Source of the DNA: Vibrio chagasii
GTDB lineage: Bacteria; Pseudomonadota; Gammaproteobacteria; Enterobacterales; Vibrionaceae
Assembly (NCBI RefSeq): GCF_002954585.1
Contig: NZ_MSCI01000003.1
Location: 1-64,000 of the forward strand
DNA length: 64,000 bases
Direction of reading: 5' to 3'
Notes under the pieces: generated by a model
Seen by the model: only the letters and a program-made list of their open reading frames with translations
Told to the model about the DNA's origin: nothing
Database searches by the model: none
Translations under genes and position numbers: made by a program
Shown: positions 54,985 through 63,276 of the stretch, piece by piece
Position numbering within the stretch: position 1 is the stretch's first letter
Layout of the letters: every line of letters starts with the position of its first letter

Positions 54985-55734
54985 TTACTTTTGAGTAATG
55001 TCCGCACCAAACCATTTCTGAGAGATACTTTCTAGCGTACCATCTGCGCGCATTGCTGCTAATGCTTCATTTACTTCGGCTTGTAGTTTCTTACCATTGT
55101 CGTTGTCTACGAAAGGCCAAGCATTTTCAATCGTTTCGAATGGCTGACCTGCTAGCTGTAATGGTAGACCAGTCTTCTTGATAAGCTCTAGTGCAGATAG
55201 GCGATCCATAACGAATGCATCAGCACGACCAAGAGCGACATCGTGTTCAATACCTGTGTCGTAGGTTTTCACGTTGATCTCGCCATCTTTATCGTAGCTG
55301 CGTAGCAGTTGTTCAAAGTTCGAGCCTAGGTTTACCGCAACAGTCTTACCTTCAAGGTCTTCGATACCTTTAATGCTGTCATTACCCTTACGAACGGTAA
55401 TTTGTGCGCCGTCTACTACGTATGGGTCTGCGAATAGGTATTTCGCTTTACGCGCATCCGTCATTGTAATTTGGTTAGAAATGGTATCGATTCGACCTGT
55501 TTCAAGAAGACCAAACAGACCAGAGAAGTTCGCTGTCACGTACTCAACCTTGTAGTCGTTACGTTTACCGATCTCATCCCATAAATCCACTTCAAAACCT
55601 TGTAGTTGGTCTTGCTTAACGAAAGTAAATGGGAAGTAGCGACCAGACATGCCGACTTTAACTTCAGTCGCAGCTTGAACAGTAGCAGCAGAGAGTGCGA
55701 TAGCCGCAATTGCAGCCTTAATCCAGTTATTCAT
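54985..55734 (-). CDS. Polar amino-acid ABC transporter, periplasmic binding protein
   Basis: The 249-residue SBP_bac_3 protein has a Sec signal (MNNWIKAAIAAIALSAATVQA) and mature start ATEVKVGMSGRYFPFTFVK. Ligand-site features GFEVDLWDEI, ISNQITMTDARK and AVNLGSNFEQLLRSY are family marks. Resemblance to cystine-binding proteins is visible but substrate cannot be fixed by reading. ATG 55734 follows AAGGAGT. Divergent from dnaA. Confidence 0.9.
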   Translation of the reverse strand: MNNWIKAAIAAIALSAATVQAATEVKVGMSGRYFPFTFVKQDQLQGFEVDLWDEIGKRNDYKVEYVTANFSGLFGLLETGRIDTISNQITMTDARKAKYLFADPYVVDGAQITVRKGNDSIKGIEDLEGKTVAVNLGSNFEQLLRSYDKDGEINVKTYDTGIEHDVALGRADAFVMDRLSALELIKKTGLPLQLAGQPFETIENAWPFVDNDNGKKLQAEVNEALAAMRADGTLESISQKWFGADITQK

Positions 55735-55931
55735 TTGGTAACTCCTTATATTTATGGGATTGGATGTTACTGGTAAATTGCTCGATAGAATAAATAACCA
55801 GATGTTATTAACCATAACCAGATCGCATTCTCGTTTTGGGGATAACTAGCAAGGATCCGGGCATAAGTGGATCGTTGTGTGAGTAAATTAGGGGCAAGAT
55901 GTGCGGATCCGCCGGTTAATTACAAATTTAT

Positions 55932-55957
55932 TGTGAATAACTTGGATCTTATTCACT
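55932..55957. promoter_or_regulatory. DnaA boxes upstream of dnaA
   Basis: TGTGAATAA (55932-55940) and the near-match TTATTCACT (55949-55957) face each other with several GATC sites nearby (for example 55945 and 55960 regions). They fit autoregulation of dnaA and SeqA control. The 310-base gap 55735-56044 also holds the divergent promoters of the importer; no gene is seen. Confidence 0.65.
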
Positions 55958-56044
55958 GGATCTGTGATCAATTGCTGGTGATCTGACTTATCAACAGGTA
56001 AAATTAGCAGTCATTTCATATTACTTAAATAGAGTGGGGGCACC

Positions 56045-57472
56045 GTGTCATCTTCGCTTTGGTTGCAGTGTTTGCAACAGCTTCAAGAAGAGTTACCAGC
56101 TACAGAATTCAGTATGTGGGTTCGTCCGTTACAAGCGGAGCTCAATGACAATACTCTAACTCTATTTGCACCGAACCGTTTCGTACTCGATTGGGTTCGT
56201 GATAAGTACTTAAATAGCATTAACCGTCTGCTGCAAGAATATTGCGGCAACGATATCCCGCATCTGCATTTTGAAGTCGGCAGCAAGCGTGTGTCGGCAC
56301 CAAAGCCAGCAGCACCTGCATCGGCTCCTGCGCCAACTCGTACCGCTGCGGATGTAGCGGCAGAGTCTTCGGCACCTGCACAGCTGCAAGCTCGTAAGCC
56401 TGTTCATAACACATGGCGCGATGAAGAGCCGGTGGATGTGGACATCAACCACCGTTCAAACGTGAACCCTAAACACAAGTTCAATAACTTTGTTGAGGGT
56501 AAGTCGAACCAACTTGGTTTGGCTGCAGCACGTCAGGTGGCAGATAACCCAGGCGCGGCATACAACCCACTATTTCTATACGGTGGCACCGGCCTAGGTA
56601 AAACTCACTTGTTGCACGCGGTAGGTAATGCCATTGTTGATGGCAAGCCGAATGCAAAAGTGGTCTACATGCACTCTGAGCGCTTTGTTCAGGATATGGT
56701 TAAAGCGCTACAAAACAACGCGATCGAAGAATTCAAACGCTACTACCGTAGTGTTGATGCCTTGCTTATCGATGACATCCAATTCTTCGCGAATAAAGAG
56801 CGCTCTCAAGAAGAGTTCTTCCATACCTTTAATGCGCTGCTTGAAGGCAACCAACAGATCATCCTAACGTCTGACCGTTATCCAAAAGAGATCAACGGCG
56901 TAGAAGATCGTCTTAAATCTCGTTTCGGTTGGGGTTTGACGGTTGCGATCGAGCCACCAGAGCTTGAGACGCGTGTTGCGATCTTAATGAAGAAAGCAGA
57001 AGACCATCAAATTCACCTTGCAGATGAAGTGGCATTCTTTATTGCTAAGCGTCTGCGTTCTAACGTTCGTGAGCTCGAAGGTGCACTGAACCGTGTTATC
57101 GCGAATGCGAACTTCACTGGTCGCCCAATCACTATCGATTTCGTACGCGAAGCGCTACGTGACCTACTGGCACTGCAAGAGAAGCTGGTTACTATCGATA
57201 ATATTCAGAAGACCGTTGCTGAGTACTACAAAATCAAAGTGGCTGACCTGCTGTCTAAGCGTCGCTCTCGTTCTGTTGCTCGCCCGCGCCAATTGGCGAT
57301 GGCACTAGCAAAAGAGCTGACTAACCACAGCTTGCCTGAGATTGGCGACGCATTTGGTGGTCGTGACCACACCACGGTACTGCACGCTTGTCGTAAGATT
57401 GCTCAGCTGCGTGAAGAGAGCCACGACATTAAAGAAGATTATTCGAACTTGATTCGTACCCTTTCTTCTTAA
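56045..57472 (+). CDS. dnaA: Chromosomal replication initiator DnaA
   Basis: The 475-residue AAA+ initiator has domain I (SLWLQCLQQLQEELPATEFSMW-like, 3-85), a low-complexity Ala/Pro linker (about 85-135), Walker A GGTGLGKTHLL (about 178), Walker B LLIDDIQFF, and domain IV with the signature GGRDHTTVLHACRKI for the DnaA box. It starts at GTG behind GTGGGGG. It is 7.2 kb from oriC, as in other vibrios and E. coli-like arrangements, and heads dnaA-dnaN-recF-gyrB. Confidence 0.99.
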   Translation: MSSSLWLQCLQQLQEELPATEFSMWVRPLQAELNDNTLTLFAPNRFVLDWVRDKYLNSINRLLQEYCGNDIPHLHFEVGSKRVSAPKPAAPASAPAPTRTAADVAAESSAPAQLQARKPVHNTWRDEEPVDVDINHRSNVNPKHKFNNFVEGKSNQLGLAAARQVADNPGAAYNPLFLYGGTGLGKTHLLHAVGNAIVDGKPNAKVVYMHSERFVQDMVKALQNNAIEEFKRYYRSVDALLIDDIQFFANKERSQEEFFHTFNALLEGNQQIILTSDRYPKEINGVEDRLKSRFGWGLTVAIEPPELETRVAILMKKAEDHQIHLADEVAFFIAKRLRSNVRELEGALNRVIANANFTGRPITIDFVREALRDLLALQEKLVTIDNIQKTVAEYYKIKVADLLSKRRSRSVARPRQLAMALAKELTNHSLPEIGDAFGGRDHTTVLHACRKIAQLREESHDIKEDYSNLIRTLSS

Positions 57473-57553
57473 TACACAGTATTCTTAACCTTAATAAGCA
57501 GAATCTTGGTCACGCATCTATGTTGCGTGCCATTTAGACCGTAAGAGCAAGAT

Positions 57554-58654
57554 ATGAAATTTACCATTGAACGTAGTCATCTGATTAAGCCGTTACAACA
57601 AGTGTCTGGCGCGCTAGGTGGCAGGCCAACACTTCCAATTCTAGGAAACCTACTGATTAAGGTAGAAGATAACGTGTTGTCGATGACAGCAACGGACCTA
57701 GAAGTCGAACTGATCAGCCGTGTAACGCTTGAAGGTGATTTTGAAGCGGGCAGCATTACTGTGCCTTCTCGTAAATTCCTAGATATCTGCCGTGGTTTAC
57801 CAGATAGCTCAGTGATCACTGTGGTATTGGATGGCGACCGTGTTCAAGTACGCTCTGGTCGTAGCCGCTTCTCATTGGCAACCTTGCCAGCGGCCGATTT
57901 CCCTAATATTGAAGACTGGAGCAGCGAAGTTGAAGTGTCTGTGACACAAGCTGAACTGCGTGGTCTTATCGAAAAAACTCAATTCTCAATGGCGAACCAA
58001 GACGTTCGTTACTACCTCAACGGTATGTTGTTTGAGATTGAAGGTTCGACTTTACGCAGTGTGGCGACTGATGGTCACCGTATGGCGGTATCTCAAGCTC
58101 AGCTTGGTGCTGATTTTGCGCAGAAGCAGATCATTGTTCCTCGTAAAGGTGTGCAAGAGCTAGTGAAGCTATTGGATGCGCCTGAACAACCAGTAACGCT
58201 GCAAATTGGTAACTCAAACGTACGTGCTGAAGTGAACAACTATGTATTCACTTCGAAGCTGGTTGATGGTCGCTTCCCTGATTATCGCCGCGTAATGCCG
58301 CAAAATACCACTAAGACACTAGAAGCAGGCTGTGATGAACTGCGTTCAGCCTTCTCTCGTGCTGCGATTCTGTCGAATGAAAAATTCCGTGGTGTTCGCG
58401 TGAACCTTGCAGACAGCGAGATGCGCATTACTGCGAATAACCCAGAGCAAGAAGAAGCCGAAGAGATGCTAGACGTGACTTATGATGGTGACGCGATAGA
58501 GATCGGCTTCAACGTAAGCTATGTACTTGATGTCTTGAATACACTGCGTTGTGAACAGGTTCGTATCTCAATGTCAGACGCGAATGCGAGTGCCTTGATT
58601 GAAAATGCACAAGATGACAGCGCTATGTACGTTGTTATGCCAATCCGTCTATAG
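57554..58654 (+). CDS. dnaN: DNA polymerase III sliding clamp beta
   Basis: The 366-residue clamp contains three similar beta-alpha domains and the conserved start MKFTIERSHLIKPLQQVSG, PILGNLLI and the C-terminal YVVMPIRL that shapes the partner-binding pocket. It holds the polymerase and many repair proteins on DNA. 81 bases after dnaA. Confidence 0.99.
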   Translation: MKFTIERSHLIKPLQQVSGALGGRPTLPILGNLLIKVEDNVLSMTATDLEVELISRVTLEGDFEAGSITVPSRKFLDICRGLPDSSVITVVLDGDRVQVRSGRSRFSLATLPAADFPNIEDWSSEVEVSVTQAELRGLIEKTQFSMANQDVRYYLNGMLFEIEGSTLRSVATDGHRMAVSQAQLGADFAQKQIIVPRKGVQELVKLLDAPEQPVTLQIGNSNVRAEVNNYVFTSKLVDGRFPDYRRVMPQNTTKTLEAGCDELRSAFSRAAILSNEKFRGVRVNLADSEMRITANNPEQEEAEEMLDVTYDGDAIEIGFNVSYVLDVLNTLRCEQVRISMSDANASALIENAQDDSAMYVVMPIRL

Positions 58655-58691
58655 AGTTGGTGCCATCGTTAATGATTAATATGATGACGCT

Positions 58692-59771
58692 ATGCCACTC
58701 TCTCGTCTAATCGTTAAGCAGTTTAGAAATATTGAAGCCTGTGACATTCAACCGTCATCAGGCTTTAACTTTCTTATAGGGCCTAACGGAAGCGGTAAAA
58801 CCAGTGTCCTTGAAGCGGTATATCTGCTCGGCCACGGTCGCTCATTTAAGAGTTCCCTAACGGGACGCATCATACAAAATGAGTGTAGCGAACTGTTTGT
58901 GCACGGCCGTTTTATGACCTCGGATCAATTTGAGCTGCCAATTGGCATTAATAAGCAGCGCGATGGCACAACAGAGGTTAAAATAAGCGGTCAAACTGGG
59001 CAAAAACTCGCGCAGCTAGCGCAAGTCTTACCTTTGCAGTTGATTCACCCGGAAGGGTTTGATTTACTGACAGATGGACCTAAGCATCGTCGTGCATTCA
59101 TTGATTGGGGAGTCTTCCACAGTGAGTCGGGTTTCTATGATGCATGGGGCAGGGTAAAGCGCCTCAATAAGCAACGAAACGCCTTATTGAAAACGGCAAC
59201 GCACTATCGAGAGCTGAGCTACTGGGACCAAGAACTGGCCCGTTTGGCGGAAAGCATCAGTGAGTGGCGTGCCACCTATGTCAATCAGCTCAAAGAAGTC
59301 GCCGAAGAGATCTGCGCGACCTTCCTACCTGAGTTTGAGATAAAGATTAACTATTATCGCGGCTGGGACAAAGATACCCCATACGCTGAGATATTAGAGA
59401 AGAATTTTGAAAGGGATCAGCAGCTTGGTTACACCTTTAGTGGGCCAAACAAAGCGGACCTGAAGATAAAAGTGAACGGCACTCCAGTGGAAGATGTCTT
59501 GTCACGAGGTCAATTGAAGTTGATGGTGTGTGCGTTGCGAGTAGCACAAGGGCAGCACCTCACTCAAATGACAGGTAAGCAGTGCATCTATTTAATTGAT
59601 GACTTCGCTTCCGAATTAGATAGCCAACGCCGCGCACGTCTTGCTGAGTGTTTAAAGGCGACCGAGGCTCAAGTTTTTGTAAGCTCTATTACCGCTGATC
59701 AGATTGCAGATATGCATGATGAAAATAGCAGGATGTTTCATGTGGAACATGGCAAAATAGAGCAAGGATAA
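58692..59771 (+). CDS. recF: Recombination mediator RecF
   Basis: The 359-residue SMC-like ATPase helps load RecA at gaps. It shows Walker A GPNGSGKTSVLEA (about 30), the ABC signature VLSRGQLKLM and Walker B IYLIDDFASELD. The C-terminal codons for MFHVEHG contain a parS-like palindrome (59734-59749). 37 bases after dnaN and 17 before gyrB. Confidence 0.98.
   Translation: MPLSRLIVKQFRNIEACDIQPSSGFNFLIGPNGSGKTSVLEAVYLLGHGRSFKSSLTGRIIQNECSELFVHGRFMTSDQFELPIGINKQRDGTTEVKISGQTGQKLAQLAQVLPLQLIHPEGFDLLTDGPKHRRAFIDWGVFHSESGFYDAWGRVKRLNKQRNALLKTATHYRELSYWDQELARLAESISEWRATYVNQLKEVAEEICATFLPEFEIKINYYRGWDKDTPYAEILEKNFERDQQLGYTFSGPNKADLKIKVNGTPVEDVLSRGQLKLMVCALRVAQGQHLTQMTGKQCIYLIDDFASELDSQRRARLAECLKATEAQVFVSSITADQIADMHDENSRMFHVEHGKIEQG
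59734..59749. other. Degenerate parS-like palindrome inside recF
   Basis: TGTTTCATGTGGAACA differs at two bases from the parS consensus TGTTTCACGTGAAACA. One change destroys the central CG, so ParB binding is doubtful. Confidence 0.35.
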
Positions 59772-59788
59772 TTAGTCAGAGAGTAACT

Positions 59789-62206
59789 ATGTCAGATAAT
59801 TACGATTCATCGAGTATTAAGGTACTGAAGGGTCTGGATGCGGTTCGTAAGCGTCCTGGAATGTACATTGGCGACACGGATGATGGTACCGGTCTGCACC
59901 ACATGGTCTTCGAGGTAGTAGATAACTCTATTGATGAAGCGCTTGCTGGTCACTGTAATGACATCATTGTTACTATCCATGAAGACAATTCAGTATCGGT
60001 TCGCGATGACGGCCGTGGTATTCCAACTGAAATTCACCCAGAAGAGAACGTGTCTGCTGCTGAAGTAATCATGACGGTTCTTCACGCTGGTGGTAAGTTC
60101 GATGATAACTCATATAAGGTATCAGGTGGCTTGCACGGTGTAGGTGTTTCAGTAGTAAACGCACTGTCTAAGCAGGTTACTCTTACTATCCACCGCGGTG
60201 GTCAAATCCATACTCAAACGTACCACCACGGTGAGCCTCAAGCGCCACTAGCTGTGATTGGTGATACGGACAAAACGGGTACAGAAATCCGCTTCTGGCC
60301 AAGTGAAGAGACATTCTCAAATGTACTTTTCCACTACGATATTCTAGCTAAACGTCTACGCGAACTGTCGTTCCTAAACTCAGGCGTTTCGATCAAGCTA
60401 ATTGATGAGCGTGAAGAAGATAAATCAGATCACTTCATGTTTGAAGGTGGTATTCAGGCGTTCGTTGAGCACCTAAACACCAACAAAACACCAATCATTC
60501 AAAAAATCTTCCACTTCGATAACGAGCGTGATGATGGCATCACGGTAGAAGTAGCAATGCAATGGAATGATGGTTACCAAGAGAACATCTACTGTTTCAC
60601 AAACAACATTCCTCAACGTGATGGTGGTACTCACCTTGCTGGTTTCCGTGCTGCGCTGACGCGTACTCTGAACAGCTTCATGGATAAGGAAGGCTTCTCT
60701 AAGAAAGCGAAGACAGCAACATCGGGTGATGATGCTCGTGAAGGTCTGACAGCAGTTATTTCGGTAAAAGTGCCAGATCCTAAGTTCTCTAGCCAAACTA
60801 AAGACAAGCTGGTTTCTTCTGAAGTGAAATCTGCCGTTGAACAAGCGATGGGTGAAAAACTGTCTGAGTTCCTTATCGAGAACCCAACAGAAGCGAAAAC
60901 CGTTTGTACAAAAATTATCGATGCAGCACGAGCTCGTGATGCAGCGCGTAAAGCACGTGAAATGACGCGTCGTAAAGGTGCTTTAGACCTTGCTGGCCTA
61001 CCAGGCAAGCTTGCAGACTGTCAGGAAAAAGACCCTGCACTGTCTGAACTATACATAGTGGAGGGTGACTCGGCAGGCGGCTCCGCAAAACAAGGCCGTA
61101 ACCGTAAGAACCAAGCGATTCTTCCACTAAAAGGTAAGATCCTAAACGTAGAGAAAGCACGTTTCGACAAGATGCTTTCTTCACAAGAGGTAGCAACGCT
61201 GATCACTGCTCTTGGCTGTGGTATCGGCCGCGACGAATACAACCCAGATAAGCTGCGTTACCACAACATCATCATCATGACCGATGCCGATGTCGATGGT
61301 TCGCACATTCGTACGCTACTATTGACCTTCTTCTACCGTCAAATGCCAGAGCTTATTGAGCGTGGCTACATCTACATCGCTCAGCCACCGCTTTACAAAG
61401 TGAAGAAAGGTAAGCAAGAGCAGTACATCAAAGATGAAGATGCAATGAACCAATACCAAGTGGCATTGGCTCTAGACAACGCAGCGCTACACGTAAACCC
61501 TGATGCACCAGCATTGGCAGGTGAAGCACTAGAGAAGCTAGTTCAGCAATACAACTCTGGTATCAAGCTGGTGGAGCGCATGAGCCGCCGTTACCCACAT
61601 GCTCTAATGCATGAAATGATCTACATGCCTCGTCTAACTGCTGAGCAGTGTCACGATGAGTCAGCAGTAGAAGCATGGGGTAAGCAGCTAGTAGAACAAC
61701 TGAACGCGAAAGAGGTTGGTGCAAGCCAGTACTCTCTAGAAGTTGAGAAGCATGAGGAGCTAGGTCTAAGCCTACCTAAGATTGTCGTTCGTACCCACGG
61801 TGTAACACACGAACACGCGTTAAGCGTTGATCTGTTCAACTCGAAAGAGTACGGCAAACTAGCAAGCCTATCAGAAGCGTTAGACGGTCTGATTGAAGAG
61901 GGCGCTTACATCAAACGTGGTGAGCGTACTCAAGCAGTATCAAACTTTGTTGAAGCGTTGAACTGGTTGATTAAAGAGTCTCGTCGTGGTCTAAGCCTGC
62001 AACGATATAAAGGTCTAGGTGAGATGAACCCAGATCAGCTTTGGGAAACCACAATGGACCCAGAGACACGTCGCATGATGCAAGTAACGATTGAAGATGC
62101 AGTCGGCGCTGACCAGCTGTTCACGACGCTAATGGGTGACCAAGTTGAACCTCGTCGTAACTTCATCGAAGAGAATGCACTTAAAGTAGCAAACTTAGAC
62201 GTTTAG
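59789..62206 (+). CDS. gyrB: DNA gyrase subunit B
   Basis: ATPase subunit of gyrase, which adds negative supercoils. The 805 residues have the GHKL ATPase (DDGRGIPTEIH, GGLHGVGVSVVNALS), the transducer, the TOPRIM with EGDSAGGSAKQGRNRKNQAI and DADVDGSHIRTLLL, and the Gram-negative insert and tail (IEENALKVANLDV). No resistance change is evident by eye around the drug-related positions. Last gene of the dnaA cluster. Confidence 0.99.
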   Translation: MSDNYDSSSIKVLKGLDAVRKRPGMYIGDTDDGTGLHHMVFEVVDNSIDEALAGHCNDIIVTIHEDNSVSVRDDGRGIPTEIHPEENVSAAEVIMTVLHAGGKFDDNSYKVSGGLHGVGVSVVNALSKQVTLTIHRGGQIHTQTYHHGEPQAPLAVIGDTDKTGTEIRFWPSEETFSNVLFHYDILAKRLRELSFLNSGVSIKLIDEREEDKSDHFMFEGGIQAFVEHLNTNKTPIIQKIFHFDNERDDGITVEVAMQWNDGYQENIYCFTNNIPQRDGGTHLAGFRAALTRTLNSFMDKEGFSKKAKTATSGDDAREGLTAVISVKVPDPKFSSQTKDKLVSSEVKSAVEQAMGEKLSEFLIENPTEAKTVCTKIIDAARARDAARKAREMTRRKGALDLAGLPGKLADCQEKDPALSELYIVEGDSAGGSAKQGRNRKNQAILPLKGKILNVEKARFDKMLSSQEVATLITALGCGIGRDEYNPDKLRYHNIIIMTDADVDGSHIRTLLLTFFYRQMPELIERGYIYIAQPPLYKVKKGKQEQYIKDEDAMNQYQVALALDNAALHVNPDAPALAGEALEKLVQQYNSGIKLVERMSRRYPHALMHEMIYMPRLTAEQCHDESAVEAWGKQLVEQLNAKEVGASQYSLEVEKHEELGLSLPKIVVRTHGVTHEHALSVDLFNSKEYGKLASLSEALDGLIEEGAYIKRGERTQAVSNFVEALNWLIKESRRGLSLQRYKGLGEMNPDQLWETTMDPETRRMMQVTIEDAVGADQLFTTLMGDQVEPRRNFIEENALKVANLDV

Positions 62207-62217
62207 TATCTTTGATA

Positions 62218-62309
62218 CTTCGCTCTTTGGCTTAATTTCTGTGTCAGAGGTGCTCACATACATTCGTATGCTCCGCGCCTCTTCCTTGAACTAAAGCCAA
62301 ATAGCTTCG
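62218..62309 (-). repeat. ERIC-like imperfect palindrome after gyrB
   Basis: The outer arms TTTGGCTT / AAGCCAAA and the core GGAGCATAC-GAAT-GTATGTGA (minus strand) recall the ERIC core GGAGCTTACAT-AAGTAAGTGA. The whole 92-base unit can fold as one long hairpin in the gyrB 3' region. Confidence 0.5.
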
Positions 62310-62332
62310 TCTCAAAAAACTAAAATCATTTT

Positions 62333-62363
62333 AAAGCACTATCCTTTGGATGGTGCTTTTTTA
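62333..62363 (+). terminator. Terminator after gyrB
   Basis: AAAGCACTATCC-TTT-GGATGGTGCTTTTTTA (one T-G pair) closes the dnaA-dnaN-recF-gyrB unit. Confidence 0.85.
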
Positions 62364-62414
62364 TGTTTGTAAGGTGTTGAAAAATATTGAGTTGAGAAAA
62401 TAATTGAAAATAAT

Positions 62415-62445
62415 CCCTTGAAACTATTTTGCTCAATCCATATAT
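62415..62445 (+). promoter_or_regulatory. Heat-shock (sigma-32) promoter of ibpA
   Basis: CCCTTGAAA (62415-62423), 13 bases, then TCCATATAT (62437-62445) closely match the sigma-32 consensus CTTGAAA-N13/15-CCCCATNT. Transcription would begin near 62453, leaving a leader of about 260 bases. Confidence 0.78.
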
Positions 62446-62626
62446 CTAGTTGTGAAGAGGATGACTGTCTTGCTCTACAAGAGAAGAAACAGAACCTTCA
62501 TTACCGCTGACGAAGTATCGCTCAACAGAGGATAACTTTAGCAGCACACAACTTAAAAATTGATTCACTGTCATGTCCCAGCGTTGTCGCCAATAGAGGT
62601 GAAACCCGAGGAATGCGAATTGAATC

Positions 62627-62706
62627 TCTTAGCTGTTTACTTGGTCTCATACACAGGTTCGATCTAAGTAAAATTCGCAGCTAAGACTATTGCTTACTAA
62701 AAGGAT
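62627..62706 (+). promoter_or_regulatory. ROSE-like RNA thermometer in the ibpA leader
   Basis: A long hairpin (TCTTAGCTG-TTTACTT, 62627-62642, pairing with AAGTAAA 62666-62672 and CAGCTAAGA 62678-62686) is followed by TTGCT (62690-62694), a 7-base loop and AGGAT (62702-62706), which includes the ribosome site. The U-U-G-C-U box opposite the Shine-Dalgarno is the mark of ROSE elements, which open on warming. Confidence 0.6.
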
Positions 62707-62712
62707 AGCACT

Positions 62713-63147
62713 ATGAGAACTGTAGATTTCACTCCACTTTACCGCAACGCAATCGGCTTCGATCGTCTATTCAACATGATGGAAGCGAACACATCGAAGA
62801 ACACTTCTGGCGGTTACCCTCCATACAACATCGAGCAAAAAGACGAGAACAACTACCGTATCACTATGGCTGTTGCTGGTTTTGCTGATGACCAATTAGA
62901 CCTGACTCAGAAAGAGAACATGCTAATTGTTAAAGGTGAGCGTAAACCTGAATCAGAAAAAACCTATGTGTACCAAGGTATCGCAGAGCGTGATTTCGAG
63001 CGTAAATTCCAACTGGCTGACTACGTAAAAGTGGTCGGTGCAAGCATGGAAAATGGTCTTCTTCACATCGACCTAGAGCGCGAAATCCCAGAAGCGATGC
63101 AACCACGTAAGATTGCAATCAATGGTAATAGCCTACTAGAAGGTTAA
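62713..63147 (+). CDS. ibpA: Small heat-shock protein IbpA (Hsp20)
   Basis: This ATP-independent holdase of 144 residues is found with aggregated proteins. It opens MRTVDFTPLYRNAIGFDRLF, has the alpha-crystallin domain (about 38-125; ITMAVAGFADDQLDL and MENGLLHIDLEREIPE) and a C-terminal IxI-like tail (KIAING). It has its own sigma-32 promoter and a terminator; no ibpB follows. Confidence 0.96.
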   Translation: MRTVDFTPLYRNAIGFDRLFNMMEANTSKNTSGGYPPYNIEQKDENNYRITMAVAGFADDQLDLTQKENMLIVKGERKPESEKTYVYQGIAERDFERKFQLADYVKVVGASMENGLLHIDLEREIPEAMQPRKIAINGNSLLEG

Positions 63148-63192
63148 TTGCTGTTAGCTCCTTAGAGCTAAAAATAATCGGGAAGTAAAAGT

Positions 63193-63222
63193 GAAAGAGC
63201 ACCTATGAGGTGCTCTTTTTGT
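63193..63222 (+). terminator. Terminator after ibpA
   Basis: AAAGAGCACC-TATG-AGGTGCTCTTTTT is a strong intrinsic terminator; it can also serve the converging avtA. Confidence 0.86.
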
Positions 63223-63276
63223 TTGTTTCTCTCTAACGTCATTCCATAGAGGGAGGAACGACCGAGTAGGGAATCT

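Noticed and set aside
60953..60965. CACGTGAAA in gyrB as a parS half-site
   Set aside because: Only one arm matches; the other arm does not form a palindrome.
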